Both the position numbers and the translations under genes were made by a program. Below the pieces are notes generated by a model, which did no database searches, was not told the origin of the DNA, and saw only the letters and a list, made by a program, of their open reading frames with translations. A stretch of DNA of 64,000 nucleotides from Thiosocius sp963808165 (lineage in GTDB: Bacteria > Pseudomonadota > Gammaproteobacteria > Chromatiales > Chromatiaceae), in assembly GCA_963808165.1 (NCBI GenBank), contig CAWEET010000001.1:124001-188000 (forward strand), in the 5' to 3' direction. Of this stretch, positions 37,878 through 46,585 are shown piece after piece; within the stretch, counting starts at the first letter, position 1; each line of letters opens with the position of its first letter.

Positions 37878-38319
37878 TGGGCCAGTCCGCATCTGGCCAG
37901 TTGTTCTGCAACGCGGCGATGATTCGAGCGTTGACCGTGCTGGTGGTTTCGGTGACCAGGTCCAGACGTGGTGGGCCGGGCCAGCCCGGGTCTTCGAAGC
38001 TCAGGTCTGCGAAGGGTTTCGGCTGCCGGTATCTCGGCAGCACGTGAAAATGCACATCGGGGTCGACCATCATCAACATCAGATAATTGATCTTGTCGTA
38101 AGCGAAGGCCTCTCTCAGCGCGGTCTCGAGTTCGCGGGTGGCGCTCGCCAGCTCGGCAAAACTGGCCGCACTGAGGTCCCCGAAAGCGTGCGCCGGCTCT
38201 TTGTTGACCAGCACCAGCGCCCCCAGTGTGGCCTGTTGCGGGCGGAGTAGCAGGGACCAATGCGCGTAGTCGCGAACCAGCGTCTCCGGATAGCCAAACT
38301 TGCGTAGGGTCGCGTTCAT
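37864..38319 (-). CDS. HIT-family nucleotide hydrolase/transferase
   Basis: 151 residues. The HIT signature appears as NYLMLMMVDPDVHFHVLPRY; the first His of HxHxH is replaced by Asp, and the catalytic middle His is kept. The family hydrolyses or transfers nucleoside monophosphates. Its ATG is 10 bp after the stop of the cytidylyltransferase-like gene, so they form a pair. The last residues (PTRAC) and TAA stop are encoded by MITE copy B. Confidence 0.85.
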   Translation of the reverse strand: MNATLRKFGYPETLVRDYAHWSLLLRPQQATLGALVLVNKEPAHAFGDLSAASFAELASATRELETALREAFAYDKINYLMLMMVDPDVHFHVLPRYRQPKPFADLSFEDPGWPGPPRLDLVTETTSTVNARIIAALQNNWPDADWPTRAC

Positions 38320-38329
38320 GCCCGGTCGG

Positions 38330-39106
38330 TCATTTACCGCGCGCAGCGCCGAGCGACCGTCCTGCCAGCGCTATCTCCGGACGTGGCCAGCTGGCGACGA
38401 CGGCCTGCGCCGCATCAAGATCGGCCCGGTCGTCTATCTCGCCCCAGCTGAGACCGTCAATCCAGCGAACGCCGACTTGTCCGCGTCTTGCCAACGCATC
38501 AACCGCGGATAGATACCAGAGCTTGGCGCCGTCGCTGCCGGTAACCATGCGGTCGAGCATTTCGCGGAACAGTGCCGCGCCCGTGGTGGTGAAACGGCTC
38601 ATGCCAATGGCCTCGCCGTTGACCTCGGCAATGTCCAGTCGCTTCCCGACGCGCGCCAGGCGACCAGAGGCCACGGTCACCTTCATGTCGTCCGCGTCGT
38701 AAGCGTCCTTCCTGTCCGTAGCCACCGTGATAGGAATCTCTTCGCTTGCGCTCAGCAGTCGGCGCAACACGGCGGCCTCGAACAGGGTATCGCCATTGAG
38801 GAGAACGAACGGCACCTCCATCTCGGATCTCGCCATCCAGCAGGTACCGAGGTTGTCGTATTGCGCATAATAGTGGTTGTGCAGGGTACGCATCGGGACG
38901 CCGTGGGACTTGCGCGCGATGTCATCCACACTTTCGGCCGCGAACCCGGTAACGACGACCACTTCGTCGATCTCGCATTGGGCGATTTCGTGTAGCTGCC
39001 ACTCCAGGACCGAACGCCCCGCAACGGCCAGGGCGCACTTGGGAATCTTTCGCGTCAACGGTAACAGCCGGGTTCCCTGCCCGGCGCTGAGAATAATGGC
39101 TTTCAA
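38330..39106 (-). CDS. LicC-type NTP transferase (probable CDP-alcohol-forming enzyme)
   Basis: 258 residues from the TTG at 39106, which has GCGGAG five bases upstream. The GT-A nucleotidyltransferase fold starts KAIILSAGQGTRLLPLTRK (nucleotide-binding GxGTR...K). NHYYAQYDNLGTCW, VLLNGDTLF with the metal Asp, DDMKVTV and SWGEIDDRADL resemble phosphocholine cytidylyltransferase LicC. This would supply a CDP-activated alcohol for the two CDP-alcohol transferases in the locus. The alcohol is unknown. A separate transcription unit from the genes upstream, because a terminator lies between. Confidence 0.8.
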   Translation of the reverse strand: MKAIILSAGQGTRLLPLTRKIPKCALAVAGRSVLEWQLHEIAQCEIDEVVVVTGFAAESVDDIARKSHGVPMRTLHNHYYAQYDNLGTCWMARSEMEVPFVLLNGDTLFEAAVLRRLLSASEEIPITVATDRKDAYDADDMKVTVASGRLARVGKRLDIAEVNGEAIGMSRFTTTGAALFREMLDRMVTGSDGAKLWYLSAVDALARRGQVGVRWIDGLSWGEIDDRADLDAAQAVVASWPRPEIALAGRSLGAARGK

Positions 39107-39253
39107 CGCACTCCGCTCTCCGATACTGAGAATCGATTCAACAACTGGAACTGCTCGAAGGAGCAAAGTTGGACTTGCTCGAAACAGATCCCGCCTTTGC
39201 CATTAACCACGCGAATAATAACAAAATAACTGTCTATCGGCACGCTTGACAAG

Positions 39254-39276
39254 AAAAAACACCCAGGCGAGCTGGG
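39254..39276 (-). terminator. Rho-independent terminator after the AspH-like gene
   Basis: On the minus strand CCCAG-CTCGC-CTGGG is followed by TG and six T (A-run at 39254-39259 on plus). A second hairpin GGCTGCG/CGCAGCC lies just before it. It separates the hydroxylase operon from the LicC-like gene. Confidence 0.65.
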
Positions 39277-39347
39277 CGGCTGCGCCGCAGCCGGCTGGCT
39301 ACCGCCGGTGGCCCTTTCGTCGCCGATGGCTGCACTGCGACGGGCGG

Positions 39348-40109
39348 TCAGTCTTGCGGTCTGGTCTTGCGGCGCTGGTCCCGCTGTCGGTTCCACTCGG
39401 CGAGGTTCTGCAGCGGATCCTTCACGTAGTGGCTGGCCTGCATCAAGCTTAGAACGGTGGCATTGAAGCGGGTACCGACCCAGTCCATCGGGCGGTCGAA
39501 GTCCATGAACAGCACCACCCGGATCTCGTTGGTGTCGTTGCGCACCTCATGTTCATAGGTGTCATCGAAAACGACACATTCACCCTCGGCCCAGCGGTGG
39601 AACTGGTCGTCGACGCGTATCCAGCAGTTCTCGCGGTCTTTGGGCACGCGCAGCGCCAGATGGCAGCGCAGCAGGGCCCGCGTCGGCCCGTGATGCGGCC
39701 GAATGTGATAACCCGGAGCGAGAATCGAAAACCATGCATTCTGCAGACCCGGCAGCTGACCCAGGATGCGTGCCGTGACCGGGCACAAGGCGCAGTTTTC
39801 TGCGACGGGCTGTCGAAAGATGTACAGGCCGAAGGTCTTCCAATGATCTCCCTTGGAAATACGTTTCTGATCGGGAGAGATCTGATGAAAGGCCGGGATG
39901 TCCTCCGGATGCTCCAGCAGCGGCTCCAGTTCTGCGCGGACCTCCCGCCAGTTTGCCTCCAGTCGGGTCGTCCAGGGAAACTCGTCGTTCGACAAGAAGG
40001 GTCCCGTGCCCACCCTGGAGTGGCGCCCCTGGAAATCGCCTATCGCCTGCAAGAACTTCTTCCCTGCGCGGTGCACGGCCCGACGTTTAAGCTCTTTGAC
40101 TGTCGCCAT
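39348..40109 (-). CDS. Aspartyl/asparaginyl beta-hydroxylase family, LpxO-like
   Basis: 253 residues, Fe(II)/2-oxoglutarate dioxygenase. Metal and cosubstrate residues are seen in IRPHHGPTRALLRCHLALRV (first His), FDDTYEHEVRND (second His) and RVVLFMDFDRPM (Arg). No signal peptide. LpxO in the same family 2-hydroxylates a lipid A acyl chain. In this cluster a 2-hydroxylation of the ceramide acyl chain is a natural but unproven guess. It overlaps the MobA-like gene by 23 bp. Confidence 0.85.
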   Translation of the reverse strand: MATVKELKRRAVHRAGKKFLQAIGDFQGRHSRVGTGPFLSNDEFPWTTRLEANWREVRAELEPLLEHPEDIPAFHQISPDQKRISKGDHWKTFGLYIFRQPVAENCALCPVTARILGQLPGLQNAWFSILAPGYHIRPHHGPTRALLRCHLALRVPKDRENCWIRVDDQFHRWAEGECVVFDDTYEHEVRNDTNEIRVVLFMDFDRPMDWVGTRFNATVLSLMQASHYVKDPLQNLAEWNRQRDQRRKTRPQD

Positions 40110-40899
40110 TGCTCTTCAGCCTCTCCTCGGCAATAAGCCAGTCGGCGCTGCTGTCTACGTCTACCGCCGCGTCGCAGTCGTTGACGACGACGTAACCGAT
40201 ACGACACCCAGCCCGTTCGGAAATGACGCCCAGGGCCTCCGCGAGCGATAGCCTGCGGGCCAGATAGCGCAGCATAACGCCCCAGCCCAGACCTCGGGCG
40301 ATCCGCCAGGGCCGTTTGCGTTCTTTCTCCAGTCGACGCCAGAACTGGGGTGCAAGATCGCCGCTGTCCGACAACACCGCGAACAGATTGCTGCCGCAGT
40401 AGTTGCCGTCAGTAAAACGATACACGGTGCGCCGCGCGTTTGGATAGGCGGCCTCGACCAGCCGGTATGGCACGATGCCCACGACGACATCGTCGTCTCG
40501 CGCTTGCGCCGTCCGGCAGAAATCCGCGACTGTCTTGGCTGAGAGCAGGGCATGGTCTCCGGTGGTGAGCAGCACCGGTCGAGCGAGCTGGGAGAGGGCC
40601 GATAATGCGCTTGCCGCGGGGCCCGCTTCGGGTGCCAGCCAGTGGTAATCGCCGGCCGACAGCAAATCCTCGAGGATCTCGCTGCGATCCACCACCGACC
40701 GTCCGGGTCCACACAGGATGCCGCCCGCCACCCAACCGCTGGCACGCAGGGCATCGATCGCCCGAGCGACCGCAGCCCGACCGGCTACCGGTACCAGTAC
40801 TCCGGCCGGGACGTTGAATTCGTGACTCAAGCGGCCCCCTCCTGGCCTTTCACCGGCTAGGACCACGGCGCGAAACGGTCTGGTATCTCGCTCTCCCAT
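40087..40899 (-). CDS. MobA-like NTP transferase domain protein
   Basis: 270 residues. The N-terminal AVVLAGERPGG matches the glycine-rich loop of GT-A nucleotidyltransferases, VLLTTGDHALL supplies the metal-binding Asp, and NYCGSNLFAVL is the substrate region. The C-terminal DCDAAVDVDSSADWL resembles the second acidic motif. The usual LAGGxSxRMG is altered, so it is not MobA itself. It sits 15 bp downstream of the ceramide synthase-like gene on the same strand. Substrate unknown. Confidence 0.75.
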   Translation of the reverse strand: MGERDTRPFRAVVLAGERPGGGRLSHEFNVPAGVLVPVAGRAAVARAIDALRASGWVAGGILCGPGRSVVDRSEILEDLLSAGDYHWLAPEAGPAASALSALSQLARPVLLTTGDHALLSAKTVADFCRTAQARDDDVVVGIVPYRLVEAAYPNARRTVYRFTDGNYCGSNLFAVLSDSGDLAPQFWRRLEKERKRPWRIARGLGWGVMLRYLARRLSLAEALGVISERAGCRIGYVVVNDCDAAVDVDSSADWLIAEERLKSNGDSQRA

Positions 40900-40914
40900 G
40901 GCAACCGTCCCTCC

Positions 40915-42051
40915 TCAGGCGTCCTGCAACGATTTGCCGTAAACGCGGTACCGCTTGGTGATCTGGCCACCGAGCGACTCGATGATGTTGCGCATGGCCT
41001 TGTTGTCCTCGAGGACCCAGGACATCTCCACGCGCTCGATACCTTTCGCGATAGCCGGCGCACGCAGTGCATCCACCACCAGGAACGCCAGCCCAGGACC
41101 GAAACGGGTGTGCTGGAGCTGGCGCCGGACGCCCATCAGCGCGATACGCCCGGTCTTCGGGAAACCGACCTTGAGACGCCAGAGCAGCTTGAGCCAGCCG
41201 AAGGGCAGCAGCCGCCCGTCCAGATCGGCGATGGCCTCGTTGATATTGGGTAGCAAGGCGATGAAGGCGACCGCTGCCCCGTCGAGCTCCGCGATCTGAA
41301 TGAAACCGTCGGGCGTCACCTTGACCAGCTCGCTACCGATATGCTGAATCTCCTTTTCGGTGAATGGGACGAAGCCCCAGTTGTCGGACCAGGCGTCGTT
41401 AAAGATGTCGCGCAAGGTCTCCAGTTCGGACTCCAGACGCGCGCGATTCAGCGGGCGCAGCAGGACCCGTCCCTGCAGCCGCTGCTGGAGTGCCACCATC
41501 ACCGGGGTTGCCTCGATGCGCGCATCGATCTCGTAGGCCAGCACGTCTTTCAGTGGGCGGTAGCCGCATCGCTCGATCGCCGCGCCGTAGTAGGGGCGGG
41601 CGTGACCCATCATCACGAACGGCGGCGCCTCGAAGCCTTCGACCAGGACGCCCGTTTCCTGGTTGATGTTCATGCTGAAGGGTCCGCTCACCTGCTGCAT
41701 GCCGTGACCCCGCAGCCAGGACTCCGCCCGGTCGAACAGCGCCGCCGTGACCTCCTGATCATCGCTCATCTCGAGGTTGCCGAAAAAGCCGGTCCGATCA
41801 CCGTAGCGCTCCTGGTGCAACTGGTCGATCTGGGCCGTAATCCGACCGACCGGGCGCTCATCGAGGTACGCGACCCAGCCCTGCCAGCGCAGGTGCGCGA
41901 ATACCGGGTGCTTTTCGGACAGCGCCTCCTTTCTTTCCATGAGCAGGGGCGGGACCCAGGCCGGGTCGCCTCGGTAGACCTCCCAGGGAACGCGCAGGAA
42001 ATCGTGCATGGCCGCGGGGCTTGAGACGGGCTCGATACGTAACCTGGCCAT
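40915..42051 (-). CDS. GNAT-fold N-acyltransferase, bacterial ceramide synthase-like
   Basis: 378 residues. It begins with the family signature FLRVPWEVYRGDPAWVPPL, has SGPFSMNINQETGVLVEGF and PPFVMMGHARPYY in the middle, and WVLEDNKAMRNIIESLGG near the C-terminus as the GNAT tail. This double-GNAT family of about 380 residues contains, to my knowledge, the Caulobacter bacterial ceramide synthase (CC_1154), which N-acylates the long-chain base. Other members have no known role, so the assignment rests on the neighbouring ceramide operon. Co-directional with the MobA-like and AspH-like genes. Confidence 0.7.
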   Translation of the reverse strand: MARLRIEPVSSPAAMHDFLRVPWEVYRGDPAWVPPLLMERKEALSEKHPVFAHLRWQGWVAYLDERPVGRITAQIDQLHQERYGDRTGFFGNLEMSDDQEVTAALFDRAESWLRGHGMQQVSGPFSMNINQETGVLVEGFEAPPFVMMGHARPYYGAAIERCGYRPLKDVLAYEIDARIEATPVMVALQQRLQGRVLLRPLNRARLESELETLRDIFNDAWSDNWGFVPFTEKEIQHIGSELVKVTPDGFIQIAELDGAAVAFIALLPNINEAIADLDGRLLPFGWLKLLWRLKVGFPKTGRIALMGVRRQLQHTRFGPGLAFLVVDALRAPAIAKGIERVEMSWVLEDNKAMRNIIESLGGQITKRYRVYGKSLQDA

Positions 42052-42236
42052 TGCTTGGGACTCCGGGAGAATCGCTCATGGATTGGACTAGGACGCTTGC
42101 GGGGCCGCAGTTTGCCATATCCGGCGCGCCCGCGTTCGTCCCCTTCGTCCAACCGCCGCGCCCGAAAGGCAAGGGGTAGATGCCGACTGCCTGGGAGTCA
42201 CACCCTGAGTCGGCAGGGCAGCGGCGGCAAGGTCCC

Positions 42237-43199
42237 TCAGCACCAATGGGCGAAACTGCGTCCGAGCGTCTTTTCCAGCTTTCGTATGTCATCGGCGAAG
42301 GCCTCGTGCAACACTGCGCGCAGGCCCTGCGGGAATGGCGGCGGATCGCGCTGCACCAGGTTCAACCGGAGCAGGCGCTTGTGCAGCTGCTTGAGACGAA
42401 GCGGGCGCACACCGCGGTCGATCTCGCCACGCTCGACCGCCTTGAAGACCGCCGCCGGCGGTTTATACAGGAGGGTCTGGAGCCAGCGCCAGCGGTAGCT
42501 GCGGCTCTTAAGACGATGTGGAAATCGGGTGAGTCCCGCGGCACTGAGGGTGGCCATGCCGTCATCCACGCCGGCGAAACGCAGCAGCTCCCGATAAGTC
42601 TCGAGCGGGCGCGCCTTGAGATCCTCATTGACCACGACGTGACAGCGCTCGCGTCCCGCGAGACCAATCAGCCGCTCCACCAGGCCACCGAGGCTGGCCA
42701 CGTCGCGATAGCGTAGACGACGCGGATCACTGCAGCGCTTCGGTATATGCTCACCGCGCAGTCTCGCTTCCTGCAGACTCCAGGCCCGTTCGAAGTCCGG
42801 TTCGTCCTCCTCCAGGAGGAACAGCAGTCGGAAGTGATAAGAGCGCAGCATGTCGATCGGGTTGCGCACCGCGACCACGAAGCGCGCCTCCGGCTGGACG
42901 GAGAGGATCCGTCGAATCGCATCGGGGTCATAGAGGTAAGTGACCGAGCCCTCTCCGAGTGCGCAGTGGGTCTCCGGGTCGCAATGGGCAAAATAGCGAT
43001 CGAGATATTCCTGCTGGATCTTGGCGTGCGAGTCGGCCTCGGCGTGGGTGAAATAGTTCAATTCCTTGGGCCGCGAGAAGCAGATCTGGGGATGGCGAGC
43101 CAGGGATTTGCTGATCGACGTGGTACCGCAGCGCGGCGCACCCACAAGAAAGACCCTGGGGAAGAATGGGAAATCCGCCGCCTTGATCCGCTGCTCCAT
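42237..43199 (-). CDS. PAPS-dependent sulfotransferase
   Basis: 320 residues from the ATG at 43199 with GGGAG upstream; the frame is open to 43283. The 5'-phosphosulfate loop is VFLVGAPRCGTTSISKSL and the 3'-phosphate site is VVAVRNPIDMLRSYHFRLL. Soluble, like bacterial carbohydrate/lipid sulfotransferases. Divergent from the ABC exporter. Sulfation of a glycolipid or sphingolipid headgroup would fit the locus, but the acceptor is not visible from sequence. Confidence 0.88.
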   Translation of the reverse strand: MEQRIKAADFPFFPRVFLVGAPRCGTTSISKSLARHPQICFSRPKELNYFTHAEADSHAKIQQEYLDRYFAHCDPETHCALGEGSVTYLYDPDAIRRILSVQPEARFVVAVRNPIDMLRSYHFRLLFLLEEDEPDFERAWSLQEARLRGEHIPKRCSDPRRLRYRDVASLGGLVERLIGLAGRERCHVVVNEDLKARPLETYRELLRFAGVDDGMATLSAAGLTRFPHRLKSRSYRWRWLQTLLYKPPAAVFKAVERGEIDRGVRPLRLKQLHKRLLRLNLVQRDPPPFPQGLRAVLHEAFADDIRKLEKTLGRSFAHWC

Positions 43200-43502
43200 C
43201 ACCGAACTCCCAGACTCGTCGGATACGCCATCAGACGATAAAGGATAACCAATTGGCGCGGACTGATCACCTGCACTGACCATCTGTCATGTAGCCTTGG
43301 CGGCAGGTAGAAAGGCGACCAAGTCATGCGCAGCCGCGCCTGGATCGGGCGCGGTCGGCTTCTATGTAGAGGCAGCGCGGAGCGGGAGATGCCGGGGGCT
43401 CATGGTACAGTGCGATGTTGCATGAGGCGACACGGGTTGAACAGGCAATCGCTGTCCAGGGCCGCACTGCACAGCGTTCAACAGAGTTAAAAGGCCATCG
43501 CG
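43200..43502. other. Divergent promoter region between sulfotransferase and ABC exporter
   Basis: 303 bp. I see no strong sigma70 box pair and no repeat. AAAAGG lies about 11 bases before the exporter ATG. The region probably holds promoters for both directions. Confidence 0.35.
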
Positions 43503-45251
43503 ATGCGCTTCATGTTCCACATCGGCCGGGCTTACCCTAGCCGGACCCTGCTTACCCTGCTTGCCCTGCTCATTGCCGGTCTGGTGCAGGCTGTGAGCCT
43601 TTCGGCTCTGCTGCCGGTCCTGAGCATCGCGATGGATTCCGAGGGGAGCGCAAACGCCAACGGCGGCATGCTCGTCGCGGATGTCCTGCGCGACGTTGGC
43701 ATTGCTCCCACTCTGGGGGTGCTATTGAGCCTGATCGTCATCGGCATGGCGTTGAAGAGCGTGCTGATGCTGTTCGCGAAACGGTATGTTGGCTACACGG
43801 TGGCCCAGGTCGGCACCGACCTGCGCCTGCGGCTGCTCCGGGCGCTTGTCGAGGCGCGCTGGGCCTATTTTCTGACCCAGCCGGTCGGCAACCTGACGAA
43901 CGCCATGGCAACCGAGGCGCGGCGCGCCTCGAACGCCTATTTGAACGGTGCCCGCACGGTGGCCATTGCGATCGAGGCCTTCGTCTACATTGGCGTGTCC
44001 GCCACGGTGTCCTGGCAGGCAACACTGGTCGCACTTGCCGTCGGCGGTCTGATCATGATGGCCTTCTCGCGCCTGGTCCGCAGCGCCAAACGCGCTGGAA
44101 AGCGACAGACGGTCCGCATGAAGACCCTCATCCGCGTGATGACGGACACTCTGCACTCGGTCAAGGCGCTCAAGGCCATGGGTCTCGCCGACCGTGCCAG
44201 CGTTGTGCTGGCGTCGGAGACCGGTCGCCTAAACAAGGCCTTACGGCGGGAGGTGTTCAGCACGGAGGCGCTCAACGCCTTGTACGAGCCCCTGATCGTT
44301 GCGTTCGTCGCGGTCGGCCTGTACTTCGCACTGACCAAATTCGACCTGCCGGTCCCGCATGTGCTGGTGCTGGTTTTGCTTTTGGTACGCGTCATGGGCT
44401 CCTTTGGCAAGGTGCAAAAGAGCCATCAGAACATGGTCGTTGCAGAGAGCGCCTACTGGTCGCTGTTGCACACGATCCAAGCCACTGAAGCCGCGCACGA
44501 GCGTGCCGAAGACGGGCTGCCGCCGTCGTTGCAACGCGGCATCACGCTGCGCGAGCTGCGGTTCCGTTTCGCCGACAAGGAGATACTGAAAGGCCTGAAT
44601 CTGTCGCTTCCGGTCGGCAGCTTCACCACCTTGATCGGCGCGTCCGGCTCGGGGAAGACGACGGTAATCGATCTCATCACCGGGCTGTTGAAACCGACGG
44701 CAGGCGAAGTGCTGATCGACGGACTGCCATTACAGGACTACAGCCTGGCGCAGTGGCGACACCTCATCGGCTATGTCCCGCAAGACGCCTTGCTCCTGAA
44801 CGACACGGTGCTGCACAACGTGACCTTGGGTGATCCGGAACTGGACCAAGCCGACGCCGAAAGGGCGTTGCGCGCGGCCGAGGCCTGGCCATTTGTCGCG
44901 GCCATGCCGGAGGGCATGCAGACGGTCGTTGGCGAGCGCGGCGGCAGACTCTCCGGCGGCCAGCGGCAGCGACTCTGTATCGCCCGCGCGCTGGTGAGGA
45001 GGCCGAAACTGCTGATCCTGGACGAGGCGACCAGTGCCCTCGACCCGCACAGCGAGGCCGCCGTATGCGATACCCTGTCGAGGCTGCGCGGACAGATGAC
45101 CATGCTTGCGGTTTCCCATCAAACCGGCATGGCGACGATAGCAGATCGGGTCCTGCGCCTGCACGACGGCATTCTTGTCGCGGCCGAGCCCGACTTGACG
45201 GCGTATGCTACCGGCGAGCATCAACCGGGGAAACAGATTTCCGGCAGCTGA
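43503..45251 (+). CDS. ABC exporter, MsbA-like half transporter
   Basis: 582 residues with an N-terminal six-helix type IV exporter domain (residues about 15-310) fused to the nucleotide-binding domain: Walker A GASGSGKTT, Q-loop YVPQDALLL, signature LSGGQRQR, Walker B LLILDEATSALD, and H-loop VSHQ. It would act as a homodimer. MsbA-type proteins flip lipid A core or lipid-linked saccharides. As the first gene of the run with the second CDP-alcohol transferase, ELM1 and GT2 genes, flipping of a ceramide-based glycolipid is a plausible role. Confidence 0.9.
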   Translation: MRFMFHIGRAYPSRTLLTLLALLIAGLVQAVSLSALLPVLSIAMDSEGSANANGGMLVADVLRDVGIAPTLGVLLSLIVIGMALKSVLMLFAKRYVGYTVAQVGTDLRLRLLRALVEARWAYFLTQPVGNLTNAMATEARRASNAYLNGARTVAIAIEAFVYIGVSATVSWQATLVALAVGGLIMMAFSRLVRSAKRAGKRQTVRMKTLIRVMTDTLHSVKALKAMGLADRASVVLASETGRLNKALRREVFSTEALNALYEPLIVAFVAVGLYFALTKFDLPVPHVLVLVLLLVRVMGSFGKVQKSHQNMVVAESAYWSLLHTIQATEAAHERAEDGLPPSLQRGITLRELRFRFADKEILKGLNLSLPVGSFTTLIGASGSGKTTVIDLITGLLKPTAGEVLIDGLPLQDYSLAQWRHLIGYVPQDALLLNDTVLHNVTLGDPELDQADAERALRAAEAWPFVAAMPEGMQTVVGERGGRLSGGQRQRLCIARALVRRPKLLILDEATSALDPHSEAAVCDTLSRLRGQMTMLAVSHQTGMATIADRVLRLHDGILVAAEPDLTAYATGEHQPGKQISGS

Positions 45252-45346
45252 GACCGGTTGCCGTGCCGGCCGCACCTGTGCCAGCGGACGAGTGAGTTGC
45301 GCGAGCGCGACGCCTGACAAAAAATCTGCATGCAGAGTTTCACACC

Positions 45347-46534
45347 ATGGCCATTTACGTACACCTGATCGCGGAGACCAACGTGGCGCTCTGGGGGCTG
45401 ACATCACGCGAGCGCCTGCGCCGCGTCCTGAGCCGCGCCGGTCTCAGCCACTTCGCCGACGACCTCGGGCATGTCCCCGCGGATGCTTCGGTACTGCTGG
45501 TCCGAGGTGACTACCTGTACGACACGCGCGTGCTCAACGGGCTGGCCGCCAGCAGGGAGGTCATTCTCCTCGGTGCAGACGGCGCCGTGGCGGTGGCGGC
45601 CCATGTGCCCGCATCCGAGGCGACGCGAATCAAGGCCTATATTGAGGCCGGCAAGTCCGCGCCCATTCCGAGCGGCTTGCAGACGGCGACGCCGCAGGCT
45701 ATCGGTGCAGGCTTCGAAACCAAGCTGCGCAAGCTGGGAGAGGCCTATGTGCTTCCGATCACGGCCGCCGATCAAGCCGCCCTGGAAAGGCGACTGTTCG
45801 ATGGTTCCTACAAGGGAGTAACCGATCTGGTGACCAAATGGGCCTGGCCGATCCCGGCCCGATGGGCCACTCGGTTGTGCGTGCGTTTGGGCATTCTCCC
45901 CAATCACGTGACCGCGATGAGCTGGCTGCTGGCGATCCTGGCCATTTACCTGTTTGCGGTCGGTCATTTTGGCTGGGGGTTGCTCGCCGGCTGGGTGATG
46001 ACCTTTCTGGACACCGTGGACGGCAAACTGGCCCGTGTCACCGTCACCTACACTGATTTCGGTAACCTGTTCGACCATGTCCTCGATGTCTTGCATCCGC
46101 CGTTCTGGTACCTCGCGTGGGCCATGGGGCTGACCAGAGACGGCGCCGACGTGCTCGGCTTCTCGCTCGCCACCGCGGCCTGGTTGATCTTCGGCGGTTA
46201 TGTCGTCGGGCGTCTCGCCGAAGGCCTCTTCCGCCGCAAGCTAGGCGATTTCAGCATCTTCGCCTGGCGCCCGGTCGACTCTTTTTCGCGACTGATCACC
46301 GCGCGTCGCAACCCCTCGCTGATCATGTTGACCGTCGGGGCGGTCATGGGACGGCCGGACCTCGGCCTCGTTGCCGTCGTGCTCTGGACCCTGATCTCGG
46401 CGCTCTTTCTGTGGCTGCGCGTCGCGGTCGCCTGGCAGGAGAAGTCGGCCTCCGGCGCCCTCCAGCCGTGGATGACCGCAAGCGACAGCGACGCGCGGAG
46501 GCGGTCCCTGGCCTACCGCTGGTTCGCTCGCTGA
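45347..46534 (+). CDS. CDP-alcohol phosphatidyltransferase with N-terminal NTP-transferase-like domain (paralog 2)
   Basis: 395 residues, collinear with paralog 1 at 32566 (LWGLTSRERLRRVL against LWGLSSQERLTRQI; SYKGVTDLVTKWAWP against AYKGITDLVTKWLWP). The CDP-alcohol signature is complete (DTVDGKLARV to DHVLD). The N-terminal domain retains LLVRGDYLYDTRVLNGL. Both proteins share the same fusion, so they probably use related CDP donors with different acceptors, or carry out successive steps. It follows the ABC exporter by 95 bp. Confidence 0.85.
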   Translation: MAIYVHLIAETNVALWGLTSRERLRRVLSRAGLSHFADDLGHVPADASVLLVRGDYLYDTRVLNGLAASREVILLGADGAVAVAAHVPASEATRIKAYIEAGKSAPIPSGLQTATPQAIGAGFETKLRKLGEAYVLPITAADQAALERRLFDGSYKGVTDLVTKWAWPIPARWATRLCVRLGILPNHVTAMSWLLAILAIYLFAVGHFGWGLLAGWVMTFLDTVDGKLARVTVTYTDFGNLFDHVLDVLHPPFWYLAWAMGLTRDGADVLGFSLATAAWLIFGGYVVGRLAEGLFRRKLGDFSIFAWRPVDSFSRLITARRNPSLIMLTVGAVMGRPDLGLVAVVLWTLISALFLWLRVAVAWQEKSASGALQPWMTASDSDARRRSLAYRWFAR

Positions 46535-46585
46535 CATGCCCCTGCAAGGTGCCGCGCGAGGCTGCCGGTTTAGGGTGTCGCGTCG

